Shown: piece by piece, positions 23,846 to 35,412 of the stretch
How the letters are laid out: every line of letters starts with the position of its first letter
Position numbering within the stretch: the stretch's first letter is position 1
Source of the DNA: Escallonia rubra
Lineage: Eukaryota > Streptophyta > Magnoliopsida > Escalloniales > Escalloniaceae
Direction: 5' to 3'
Assembly: GCA_033065855.1 (NCBI GenBank)
Contig: JAVXUO010001145.1
Location: 84,583-148,582 of the forward strand
DNA length: 64,000 bases
The notes under the pieces: generated by a model
Database searches by the model: none
Seen by the model: only the letters and a program-made list of their open reading frames with translations
What the model was told of the DNA's origin: nothing
Made by a program: the position numbers and the translations under genes

Positions 23846-25555
23846 TCAAATATGTTACTTGTTCCTTTGACTGCTTCGATCCAGGGCCTTTAAAAAATTC
23901 GGCAAGCATGGTGCACAACTAATTTTCGTTTATCATCTATAGACAAGATGCATGGAATCAGTGATATCATGAGTGAGAAGAAGAGATATAAATCATAAAT
24001 ACATATTACATAACTAAAAAAATTACCAACTGGTCTTTGGTCATAGGATCTTCTTTAATAACAATCCGCTTGAAGGGCGACAATCAGTGATCATAGAGTT
24101 TGGAATTGATATTCAGTTAATGATAAAATAATAATAATAATAATAATAATTAGGCCGCTATAGTTGTCACTAATAGTTTTTTTACAAAAATATTACTAAA
24201 CAAGTGGTTGTCACAACTTGTGTTGCTGCCAATATATTTCCTGCATGGATTGACATGATTAATTTTGCGTGTTGCAAGGATATGCATAATGCTGAGATTA
24301 TAGTACTTTTCCATTGTAGAAGAGCATCACAACAAAAAGAAACAAGTAAACTCTATTTAAACAAAGAATAACCTTTGAGAAAGGAAACCTTCTGTAAACT
24401 AGATAACCTATGTTGCAAACAACAAAAAGATGACGGTTTTATCGTGGCAGTTTTTATTTTTATTTTTTAAAAAAAGAATTCTTTTTTTTTAATCCAAGCT
24501 TCTACTAAAAGGAGAAATTACTTACAAACATGTCTGAATTACAGGCTGAAAGTTTTATTTAGCAAATTTTTCATCCTTAAAAGCCATCTCAAAGATAAAC
24601 TTACGCAGATGAACTTTGTTGGGGCGGGCATCTTGAAGGTTTTGGATATTTGGCCAACAAATGTTAAACAAGGGCTTATGTAGAAAAAGGCACATTTCGT
24701 TTATATATGAGTGTTTCTTACGATGCCTCAATTTAAAATTGACAAATTAGCATCCCCAATTCTTTTGCATTAGCATTGCTTTGAGACTCATCATGCGAAG
24801 AAGTGAAGTTAATTAAAAGATAAAAAAAAATCAAGTATTATTCATTATCTTTTATTCAAGTCAATATCACGCGTCACTTGGTAGAGTGATATTTCATTCC
24901 ATTAGTTTCTCTTAATACAAAATGTTGGATCAGGTCTTATATGTCGTTCATGTTCTTCTTTCGTCTATTACTTGTCTCCCCACTTGTTTTGACTTCATCG
25001 TATGCTTCTCTTCGTTGTTTCAAATGCGTTCTATATTCTAATCATTCATACCTTTTAAACTCGGTATCACTTATTGCCTCTTGTCCTATATAGTTGTGTC
25101 TTAATTCAAAAACACGTAACAAATTTGAAAATCGAGGCAAACATCCGTGTCAAGGTTAACCAACTACCAGATTCTTTCTTTTATCTAGACTCTAACATGA
25201 GTTAAGCCCAAACTGACTGCACTAGCTAATTGGACTGGACTAACTAAACTAGGCTTACTAGACTTAAATTCCTAAAAATAAGGCCTGAACGTATAAATAG
25301 AGTCTACAATAAAATATAAAAGGCTTACAAAATAGGGTGTCTATAGAGTCCCTAAGTGAAGGAGCTCGCCTACGAGCAAACATCACTAAAATAACAATTT
25401 TTTATAGAAAAAACTTGAAAAAGGCCCCAAAACTTATCAGTGACGCAAGGACTTACACAAAAGAAAGATAGGACCATTGTAAGGCTCCCTACGTAGCCAT
25501 GGGAAAGGAATGAAACCAACATAGTTTGGATAAATGGATAGAGACATAACTTAAA
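23846..25555. other. Intergenic, no gene recognised
   Basis: AT-rich sequence with an (ATA/TAA)n run at about 24125-24150. The final 400 bases contain short repeats (gactgcactagctaattggactgg and following) that lead into the hairpin array. Confidence 0.4.
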
Positions 25556-26765
25556 GCCAGAGCCAACATCGCCTGGAAGTGGTTGGTTGTCAAGCAACAT
25601 CGAAAGGTAAACTGAGAATGAACTTTATCTAAGGCCGAAGCCAACAACATTTGAATGTGATTGGTGGCTAGACAAAAGGAGCACCCCTAGATACCGGAAC
25701 CAATAGATAGATTGTGTTGGTCGTCTATGGATACTAAAGAGGAACTCAGCCTAAGAGCTGGAGCCAACAATAATAATGATTGGTCGCTTAGGCACAAGGC
25801 ATACATCTAGATGCGAGAGCCAACAAATTAATCGTGTTGGTCGTCTAGACATACCAAAAATAGACTTTATTTGGAGCCAAAGCCAACACTAACAACGATT
25901 AGTTACTAGACAAAGTACGCACCCCTTACATGCCGGAGCTAACAAATTGATCTTGTTAGTTGTCTAGGGTATTGAAAACTCATGACTAAGAGTCGAAATC
26001 AACAAGTCGTGAAAGCAGTTGGTCGTTTAGCCACAAGTAATTAAGAAGCATAGCTAGGTGCTGGAGCCAACAGATCGATCATGTTAGTTTTTTAAACATA
26101 TTGGATATAAAGATTATAAGAGTCGGAACCAATAACGCTTGGAAGCGGTTGGTTGCTTAGGAACACCAAGGACTCATATCTAAGAGTCGGTACCAACAAC
26201 ACTTTAAAGTGGTTGGTTGCTTAGGTACAAGGAAAGAAGCATATCTATAAACTGGAGCCAACCACACATGGAAACAGTTGGTTATCCAGACACAATAGAT
26301 ACATGAATAAGAGCCGGAGCCAGCAAAGCATGAAAGCGGCTGGTCGTTCGTCACATGGGAAACAACGAACCTAAAAGCCAAACCCAACAACATGTGAATG
26401 TGGCTGGTCACTTAGGAACACTAGAGATTCATATCTAAGAGCCAAAGCTAACGACACGTGAAAGTGACTGGTCATTTGAAAACCTCGAGAATAGCTACAA
26501 AGGAGTCATTAAAATCCAGAACCATCATGCCCAAAGGTAGTTGGTCATTGAGCGAAAGAATAGGATAGGTTGACACTCTCTCTAGAGTCGAGAAGGAAAG
26601 AGAATGAGTCACTCAATGCCAGAGCTAACAATGTTAATCAATAGTTGATCATTGAGTGATGGAACAAGATAGGTCGAATATCTTCTAGAGTTTATAAAGC
26701 AGAGGTCATGCGCCACTCAAAGCCGAACCAACAATATCAAACGGCAGTTGGTTGGTGAGTGACGA
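25556..26765. repeat. Tandem array of about 60-bp units, many able to form hairpins
   Basis: At least 16 diverged units, each built around gagCCAACA, a 10-20-base loop and GTTGGtc. Outer stems differ between units but stay complementary: CCTAAG 25750-25755 with CTTAGG 25787-25792; TCTAGA 25806-25811 with TCTAGA 25844-25849; CTAAG 26180-26184 with CTTAG 26220-26224; CACTCAAT 26610-26617 with ATTGAGTG 26651-26658; CACTCA 26714-26719 with TGAGTG 26756-26761. The inner stem also covaries: CCAACA/TGTTGG (25820/25835), CTAACA/TGTTAG (25939/25954), CCAGC/GCTGG (26320/26339). Two unit types partly alternate, giving a higher period of about 120 bp. Some units carry mismatched arms. The function is unknown. 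Confidence 0.85.
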
Positions 26766-27174
26766 GCAAAATAGGTCGACTATCTTCTAGATTTGATAAA
26801 GGATAGGAAATGGGGCTAGAGAATCACAAAAAAAACTCGAACTTTGAAAAACTCATTTTTTTTCTCCTTGTTATATTTGTTTTATCTTTTCAAAAACTCT
26901 TTTAAGAACCATAGGCAGGTAGAAGAATCGTAGGACTTAGGTTAAGACGAAGAAAGACAGACATTGTCCTGAATGTCAAGAGAGAGGAATCATAAGGAGC
27001 CCCTAGACAAAATGCATGCAGACAAAACTGACAACGTAATGAACTGGGTGAATAAAGACAGGAACAATCATGACTGTATGATGAGAGTGGAATCACAGTG
27101 TGGCTCCAGGTAAAAATACAAGTAGGCTAGATGAAGAAAGAAAAAATTATCATGACTGTCAGGAAAAGGGGACC

Positions 27175-30122
27175 TGTAACGCCCCCGGAAATCTGGAGTT
27201 TCGCCACCCCAAACTTCCGGGTCGTTAACCTATCGGATCACATTAAACCTGTCAAATTTGATAACTAACACATATTCTAAATCATCTAATTCAACATCAA
27301 CTCAGATTTTTCAAAATACTAGATTACAACTACTTAGCTCAAACTATTACAGCTTAGGTCCTTCCCAATTCAAATTCTTAAGAACTAATTAACAGTACCG
27401 ACTCGCGCAGGGGTCTTCCTATACAGTAGTGATGGGCTCACGGGAATCGCACACAGACTCTAAGCCCCATTCCCGAGCAATCTATTGTCGACCAAAACCT
27501 GCAGAAATGAATCAAACGAATGGTGAGCTTTCGAGAGCTCAGTAAGGTCGTACAAGGACTACAAAAAGATTACAAAACAATTTTAAAGAATCCAACTGAC
27601 AGTGATTTCCGAATACTTCAAACGATCTGAATAGCTCAATGATTTCCAAAATGATCAAATTCATCATAAATAGATAGCAAAATAACAATAACAATCACGA
27701 CGGTTCCCAAACGATCAGTAAAAGCTCACTTCCAGAGTCATCATTTCCAAAGTACCATGAAGATTTCTTAACAGGTTTCAACAGAAGCACAAATCATTTC
27801 AGATAATAATTATTTCCGTAATAGTCACGACAATATATACTGCAGATAAAATCAAAAGTCAACATTGATCATGGGCGATTGCAATGCCATTCCGGCAAGC
27901 TAACATAGTGTACACATGCATGATGTACCATAATATAATTACTAGTCCTCTTCATCGGTCAAGAAACTAGCATGCTTCCCCGTAAGAAGCAGTAACAATC
28001 CAACCTTATATCATCTCCCCACAAAACGGATACCTAGGTCATAACAGAAAAATCAACAATATCAATGAGCATTAACATAAGCTCAAATCACCGAAATTAA
28101 ATCGTATTTCAATAACAATAAACAAATTGAGATATGTCGTCATTCAAAATTCCAGAAGAAAAATCACAAATAACAGCAAAAACGATTGCGAGTAGTTATT
28201 GAGTTTAAGCACAACAATTCAGAAGAACAAATACAAACAATTATCAAAATTTTCTCAGCATGCAATAATAGACGAGTATCACAAGATTTCCAAGTAATCG
28301 ATTCTAGTTCAATATTAGGGTTTTCTGGGCAATAACATGATGCTATTAATACATAATTTAGAGTTCGACATTAGTCATAAGTAAATCAACGGAGTACTTA
28401 CGAGTACGGGTTATCAAAATAAGGGTTCAGACGAAAGTCCTTGCCCAGGGTTCAGATAGAATCTCTTACCTGGATCTGCAGCTAGATTATCCTAACTGGA
28501 AAGTTTTTAGCCTTACCCTAAACAGAATAATCAAATCATTAGAACACAGCCTAATGTACAATATTATAACTTAATACGAACTCACACGTACTTCCAAACT
28601 GAACCTCCTTCATCGCGTATATAAAATTATCAAAATGCCCTTAGGTGTAAAATTACAAAAATGCCCCTCTTGGACTTAAATCACCAAAATGGTCTTCTCG
28701 TAAGTAGAATCACTATAACAACCTTACCGTACACAATTTTACCCAAAAAATACAATTGTTAGGTCAAATTACCAAAATACCCCCCTCAGGGTGGCAAATC
28801 ACCAAATTACCCCTTCTCACACTTGAATCACAAAAACAGCCTTCCCGCAAGTGAAATCACTCAATCAATCTCACTGCATGTGAATTCACCTCGAAATACC
28901 TCTTATATGTAAAATTACCAAAATACCCCCCGTTACACTTAAATCATCAAAATGACTTTTCCGCTATAGTCAAACTTAAATTGTTCCAAAACACATATTC
29001 AATAAAGATATTCCATATAGCTCGCCAATCGAGCCGAGATTACCTCATCTCTCAGTCCAGGTTAAGCCCCCACTTAGACTTCCGGCAACTACCTGCCTTC
29101 GTCAATAACATCCTTACCACAATTCTGGTGGGGCAACAAAATTGCATCTCAACCTCGTCTATCGACTCTTAGTCTTCTTGCCTCACATTGACAAACTCCC
29201 TTAATATTGGTTCATGAAATCTCTTAAAAATACCTGTTGAGTAATAACTCCCTACACTATTCCCCAGTGACATCAATCAATTGTTGATGAGTCGGACTTT
29301 TCGCTACCATTTTCAACCACTGATCGGTCTCCCCTTTTAGTTTATACACAAAAAATTCAATCTTTCATCATTTCACTTACAGTTCCTAAAAATTTATATT
29401 ATCAGTTGATCAAAATTTCCTCAACTTTGCCAATCCAATTTGCTACCTCTGTAGGGTCCAATAACCTCTTATAGATAGTCACATTTATTTGGTAAATTTA
29501 CCTAATGTACTCTCATCTCGAGGTTTGGTTGTGGTTAGAGCACGAGTGATAACTTGACAGATTTAAGTTTGGCATTACGATATGAAAGTTAAATAGTTAT
29601 CCTTCGGTATCTGTGGGACCGGAAGCTGTGGGACCTTATAAAAATTTCGTCCTCGAAATATACTTTCGGATATCCTATCACTTATAGCGTATACGTATTT
29701 TTCTTCCGTTGCAAAACTCTTATACCAACTCATCCTCAAAGTTTGACACATAATGCATACTTTCAAGAATTGCAAATCAACCCCTCAAGTTTCCATATTT
29801 GCAAAATAGCCCCCCCCAAATTCATATTTAAGCCCCCCAAAATTTTCTAATCCTTATTAATTTAACTAAATGTCACTAAAACATATACTATCACTCACTT
29901 CATCATTTTTCATCACTAAAACTGTAATTTAGATTTATGCCTCCAAAGTTTCCCAAAATTACGAAAATGCCCCAAAAATTTTAAAAATTACATTTTTGCC
30001 CCGAAATCATTTTAAGCTCTTATGCACTACCAATACCTGAGCATTACTCAACTTTAATGCCCGTTTATTTTTTGGGTCTCCGATAGTCATTTTAACCCAT
30101 TCCCAAAGTTCTGGGTATTACA
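27175..30122 (-). mobile_element. LTR-type insertion of 2.95 kb (solo LTR or non-autonomous Gypsy-like element)
   Basis: It begins TGTAACGCCCCCGG and ends CTGGGTATTACA, the TG...CA ends of an LTR. It is flanked by the perfect 5-bp direct repeat ggacc (27170-27174 and 30123-30127). No internal LTR-LTR repeat is seen, so a large solo LTR is the simplest reading. Against this, a gag-like remnant lies inside. Recurrent accaaaatgccc-like phrases (28630-28950) are typical of Gypsy LTRs, by general knowledge. The minus orientation is favoured by the gag remnant, but a TATATAAAA at 28618 reads on plus, so polarity is not certain. Confidence 0.82.
29230..29441 (-). pseudogene. Decayed Gypsy-type gag remnant inside the LTR insertion
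   Basis: On the minus strand, one segment reads DPTEVANWIGKVEEIL. About 35 codons later, after several stops, YKLKGETDQWLKMVAKS follows. Order and spacing fit the retrotransposon gag domain (a DPT..A..W...E pattern, then LKGEA..WW). The frame is broken by stops, so this is a fossil. Confidence 0.55.
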
Positions 30123-30400
30123 GGACCTCAAGGCACCCTTAGGTAAAAACAAAAAAACACAGAGACAACACACTACCATGATTGTTGTAAGAGGGACATC
30201 GCACCGGAACTCCTAAACAAATGCATGTAGATGATATTGTTCATGCAATAAAATGTATAAAGACAAGTAAATAATATCACGAGGAGAGTAGAGTCATAGA
30301 GAGCCCCCAGACCAAAAATGCAAATAGAGTTGATCTTAGCATAACTATAATGCAAGGGGAATCACATGGGGAGATTCTAAGGATATCGACACAGAAGAAT

Positions 30401-32919
30401 CCAAGACATATAATATCCTTTGCAAGTATGAGAGCATGTATGAATTGAAAAACATTTTGATTGCTCAATATGATGAGTCGACCAATCACTTCAAGATCTA
30501 TTTCTTTTGTTTTTTCATTTTGTCATTTATAACTTAGTGTAATGGTGTACATTGCCTGTTGACACGTCTATTCTACCCAAGAAATGAAGATCACAGAGGC
30601 TTTTGATGGAAATATTCCAATTTCTTGTTATAAATGTCACTAACTTCACAGAAGAAGTTAATTCTTAACTTAGCATTACTTATGCTAAATTAGCTTTAAC
30701 TATGTCACTGATAATTATAAGATCGAGTGATATGTGTGAATAACAATTGCACTTTATCCAAAATATCAATTTAATCACTGGACTCACAATTGTGTCAAAA
30801 TGGTCATTGAACTCATCAGTTACGCCAACCAAATCCATATGCTGCCATCCATTAATACAAAGCCTATTAAGCCCTTGGGTGCAAGGCACATAGGGTTTAA
30901 CTAGGGCAAAATTTTCATCAATTACTTTTTCAGAGATTTTTCATTTTTTCGTTTTTTTCACTTTAAGCAGTATCGGCCATCACCCCCTTACCTAGCACCA
31001 TCATTACCCCTATAGCCACCTCGACTCCTCTATTGCCACACTACTGGAAAAGACAACACAAATCAAAAGTTGGTTTCAGAAAAAAAAAATGAATAACACC
31101 ATTTTCTGCAAGTTGCATAGCACCAACATCACCATTTGAACTTTCTTCTCAGCAGCATTCCATCAAACAGTTGGCAAGAAAATTTTCTCCCCTCCCTTAA
31201 TCTCCACCGCCATCTTCAACCTCCACAAATCCCCTAACCTAATCCTCAATGTCCCGATGTATGTGTTGGGGAGTGGGGGATAGAGGAAATTTGATTTGTG
31301 CTTTGTGTGTCTGCGGGGTGCGTGTGTTTGTGGGGGGGGGGGGGTTTGGGAAAATCTAACGTGGGACTTGGGTGGGTTGTTGGGCAGGGGTGGAAGGACG
31401 CCGGGGGGGGGGGGGGCATGTACGTCCTGCAGAGTGATAATTTTATTTAGAGGGGAAGATGGTGGAGGGGTAGTTTGTGTAGACAAAACATGAAATTCTA
31501 ATGAAATAGTTTGTGTAGACAAAAAATGAAGTTCTAAAAAAACCCATTATTTTTAAGCGCCCCCCCCCCGGTTCAGAAATTTCCGAAACAAAAGCCATTT
31601 TTTCTTAAGTTTACACAAAAATCTCACCTTCCACTAATATTTAATCTCAAAATCCCTCATTTCCTAATTTTCCCACAAAGAAACAAGCTTCTATACTTGA
31701 TATTAAATTCACTATTACAACTCAGATTGATTAGATACTTAATATTACAACTCAGATTGATTAGATTCATTAGTACATTGGCCGCCACAGCTAAAACTTA
31801 TGGTCAGACTAATCTTTTGGCAGAACATAAATAACCTCATGGCCAAAGCTTTCTATTTATACTACACACAACTTAGTTTAGATAGTAAGTTAATTTATCC
31901 AACAAAATGCTAATCAAAATAAATAAAACTATTGAATAAGTACCATGAGCCTATATTGTCTCAAGCTAAATTTATCATCTTTTGCTGACTAATGCGTCGG
32001 TCTACTATTCTAATCGAGCTATCTAAGAGTCGTCAATCTCTCAACATAACCTAATTTTCCAAAATTCCCCGTTAAAACTAACTTTTATAAGGTTTTGAAG
32101 TCCTCAATCGTTTCATATAATCTACATGATAAAAAGCTCATCAAAATGGATCCAGAATAAAAATTTATTTACCACATTAAGATATTGTTGTTCGGTGAGT
32201 CAAAATTGTTAATCTTTGCATCTTTCGCTGACTACAACCTCAGAGTCACAGCTAGTAGAATAGACCTCATCACATGCAAAATTTATATCTTAATTTGACC
32301 ATAAGGGGCAGTTGGGGTCTACAATGAAAATCGGAGCCAAGTTATCTAGTAACAGACTTGATTGAATCTTTTTTAGATCGGTGACTTTATCATCCTTAAG
32401 ACAGAGAAACTGTGCTATTGCATGCAACCTGAATTAAACAAAGAAAGGATAGTTTATACGATAAAGGAAGTATAAATTACAAAAGTGGTCTCTAAACTTG
32501 GGTCTAATTTCCATAAGGTCCTTAAGGTTTACTTACGTTGCTTTTGTCCTTCTTTTAAGCTCTATTTCCTATTTGGTCTTTAAATTCCTATAATAATTTA
32601 TGGCTTCACCAAATTGGAAAAAAATAAAAATAAAATATTAACATCTTGGAGAGCAAAGTTGAATTCTTTGAGATTAATTTCACGGCTAATGCCAAATTTT
32701 TTCCCTAAAGTACAACTTAAGAACTCAGTGTTTAAAAAGTACCAACCAAATCAGTCCGACGGCTAAATGAATCTGGTTGCTGTTCAAAAGTCCAGGGGTA
32801 GGACTGTTATTATGAAAAAAATGTTATAACCTTCATTCCGAATTTGATGAAATGGAATGACAATCTGAAAAAGAAAAAGAATCAAGGTTACACCGACTCT
32901 GGTAATAATCTCTCTATGT
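30401..32919. other. Intergenic, no gene; homopolymer G/C runs
   Basis: No coding gene was recognised. There are G runs at about 31331-31344 and 31402-31415 and a C run at 31561-31569. The segment near 32474-32620 (aattacaaaagtggtctc and following) looks like one arm of a MITE, but I found no partner. Confidence 0.4.
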
Positions 32920-33370
32920 GTGTGTGTGTGCTCTAGTATTTTCTAGAGCCCCCCTCCCTCTTCACACACACATCCCATAGTTAGACGCACAAATACAAGA
33001 CCTCTCATCCTACACACACAAATACATACGCACACACTCACACGCATGCGCACACACATATATAGTGGCACCCATACCACACTAGAAATTAATACAACAC
33101 GCGCGCGCGCAGGCACATATAATTATTCTCACGGCAAAAAGACTTGTGGAATCAACAAGTTTTTCTCTCTGCTATATCCTATTGACCAATTAATTCTTTA
33201 TAACTACTCACTTTCGGGAAACCAACACTCCCAGCACCACACACACGGTTATCACACAAACAAGCACACGCATTGAGTTACCCCGGCACACACAGTTGCA
33301 CACATACCCCATACCACAGCCCCCCTCCCAAACACACACACGTTATTACATGCACACCCCACAGACAAAG
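32920..33370. repeat. AC/CA-rich low-complexity tract with a CG alternation
   Basis: Repeated cacaca and acacgc words cover this stretch. It includes an alternating cgcgcgcgcgc run at about 33101-33111 and gtgtgtgtg at 32921-32929. Open frames here are by-products. Confidence 0.75.
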
Positions 33371-34726
33371 TAACACATGCACACCACACTGATTACTGCG
33401 ATCAGATTCACTGGCCACGCTCACCAATTATAGCAACTATGGCGTTTTACTGAGACATGGCCTATTGTTTGATGGTAGCAAGTTCTGAATCTTGCTATAC
33501 GGGGGTAAATTGGATTTGGGGATCATGGGTACGGTGGTGGGTATCACTGTGTTGGTATGGTAGTGGTGTCTACGACAAGGGTGAAGCTAATGACGGTGAT
33601 GGTTCATATGGCAGTAGTGGTGGCAGTGAAAAAATAACGACAATAAAGTTGACTGGAAAATCAAATGAATCGAAGACGAATAACCATTAACTCAGATGTT
33701 GAGAAAGAAGAAGAATAGGTGTCACATTCTTAGCCTAACCAACTACAATTCTTTTAGGCGATTGGTTTAGTGGGGATGCAGTGATAAGGGTAGTGGTGTA
33801 GATGGTTTGTGAGGAGGGGAGGGTGGGGTAAGGCAGGGGTGGGGTAGAGATGAGGATGAAGACGGAGAAATGGGCCACGTGGACATTTATATTATACAAT
33901 GACACTCCTAGTCCTAGCCCTAGCATGGGCTTTCTAGTACCATCAAGCTCCCATTGGCCGTCAGACTGATTGGGTTCAAAAATGGTAATTTAAGTACTGA
34001 TTTTGTACTTTTAAACATCAAGTACTTAAGCTGTCTTAAAGTGATATATTAGGACACAAATTTGGTATTAGTCTTAACTAGTTTTGATCCCGTGCGTTGC
34101 ACATGAGAGCATCAACTATCAAAATACTTATTGAGAGATCTCTTATTTGTATGCCTAATTATAATTAAAAAATTAGTGGTGACAATAAGATAATTAAAAA
34201 ATTATTTTTACCTTTTTATATGAGTTCTCCTATCAAATTTTATCATTAAAAATGAACTTGAGTAATAATTGTTAGTTTTTAGTGACTAATGAAGATGAAA
34301 AATAGTGTATGAAATAAGAGAAATAGTCTCTTCTAACTAATAGTAATTGCAGTGATAATACTAAAAATAATAACTCGTGTGTTGATGTTATATTACTCAA
34401 GACTGCCAAGAAAAGAGTAACAATACATAATAAATAATTAAAAAAATGAAAGAGTAAACAATATATAAAATGGTAATGAAATAAAAGGAAGGAGATTATG
34501 GTGGTTTAAGAGAAAAGTTGATCAAGATTATTGTATTTTCCTAAACAATAAAAAGGATTTAAGATTAAAAAGGAATATACAGAGAATCGTCAAAATCTAG
34601 GAATTAATGGAATTGTAAAGATATAAATAAAATTTTTGAGTGGGGCATGATGATATAGAAGAGAGAGAAATGTAAATTTATATAATTTGTTGAATTTTAA
34701 ATGGAAAGAATGAATTCAAATCAAAT

Positions 34727-34788
<62 letters not shown>
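34727..34788. repeat. Compound (GT)n(GA)n microsatellite
   Basis: An uninterrupted GT run (about 34727-34748) passes directly into a GA run ending near 34787. It lies about 600 bp upstream of the 14-3-3 gene. Confidence 0.95.
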
Positions 34789-34790
<2 letters not shown>

Positions 34791-34915
34791 AAATCATTAT
34801 TATAAATGTAAGTAAATTTAAAATATTTTAAAAATTCAAAATAAGAAAGTCCAGATGGCGAAGTAAGAAATTGTCTAAGTAAGCGATAACTTAGCAACAT
34901 TCTCTCAGTTTCGGC

Positions 34916-34919
<4 letters not shown>

Positions 34920-34953
<34 letters not shown>
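34920..34953. repeat. (TA)n microsatellite
   Basis: About 16 TA dinucleotides in a row, about 390 bp upstream of the 14-3-3 TATA box. Confidence 0.95.
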
Positions 34954-34956
<3 letters not shown>

Positions 34957-34984
34957 GATTTCATTTGTGGTGTTTTTATAAAAG

Positions 34985-34997
34985 TGACGTGGCCAAT
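34985..34997 (+). promoter_or_regulatory. Possible TGACGTGG (bZIP) site next to CCAAT
   Basis: TGACGTGG at 34985-34992 contains the ACGTGG core of G-box/ABRE-type sites and is followed at once by CCAAT. It lies about 345 bp upstream of the TATA box of the 14-3-3 gene. Assignment is by motif only. Confidence 0.35.
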
Positions 34998-35098
34998 GGC
35001 CTTTGCTCCTAGCGCGAGATGGGTGCAATTCTACATAAACAAAAAGAAATTCAAGAAAAATGTATTTTTACAGCGAAGTTTGTTTTCTCTTAAATAAA

Positions 35099-35106
35099 TG
35101 ACGTCA
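35099..35106. promoter_or_regulatory. Palindromic TGACGTCA (C-box/CRE-type) site
   Basis: A perfect eight-base palindrome recognised by plant bZIP factors (general knowledge), about 235 bp upstream of the TATA box. A chance match is possible. Confidence 0.4.
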
Positions 35107-35339
35107 TATAACACAGGGGCTTAAGGCAGAAATAAGAAAATTGAAGCATAAATAAAGGTCGAAAACGAAACAAGTCAGACTACAAGGACCTACAAAACAT
35201 TAGGCCCAACCATAACGGACCATGCATCGTTGCAAGTTACCCCAAAAATTTCAAAGGCTCTTTGTTGCTGTATTTTCAAGAAACGGAGAACCAACTTCTA
35301 ACAGTATCCTAAAGGATTAAGGATACCGCCATAAGGTGT

Positions 35340-35349
35340 CTATATAAAG
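35340..35349 (+). promoter_or_regulatory. TATA box of the 14-3-3 gene
   Basis: CTATATAAAG lies 64-73 bases upstream of the ATG at 35413. This implies a 5' UTR of about 35-40 nt. A well-placed TATA box argues that the gene is not just a promoterless retrocopy. Confidence 0.7.
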
Positions 35350-35412
35350 GAGCGAGGACTGTCTTTCAGGTGGAACCCCTTTCTTCTCAGCAGCAACCCC
35401 ATTCTCATCCCC

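Larger units (their letters stand above)
26970..30400. repeat. Second diverged repeat (80-100-bp units), split by an LTR insertion
   Basis: Units share an order of blocks resembling gaggaatcataaggagcccc, aGaCaaAAATgCAtG, aaagacaaga and atcatgactgt. Two or more lie left of the LTR insertion (26970-27174) and about two to three right of it (30123-30400). One unit is interrupted at the ggacc target site. This tract adjoins the hairpin array and may belong to the same larger element. Confidence 0.6.

Noticed and set aside
25556-26765. Could the 60-bp tandem units be a CRISPR array?
   Set aside because: Repeats are diverged and spacers are not unique inserts between identical repeats. The sequence is plant nuclear DNA.
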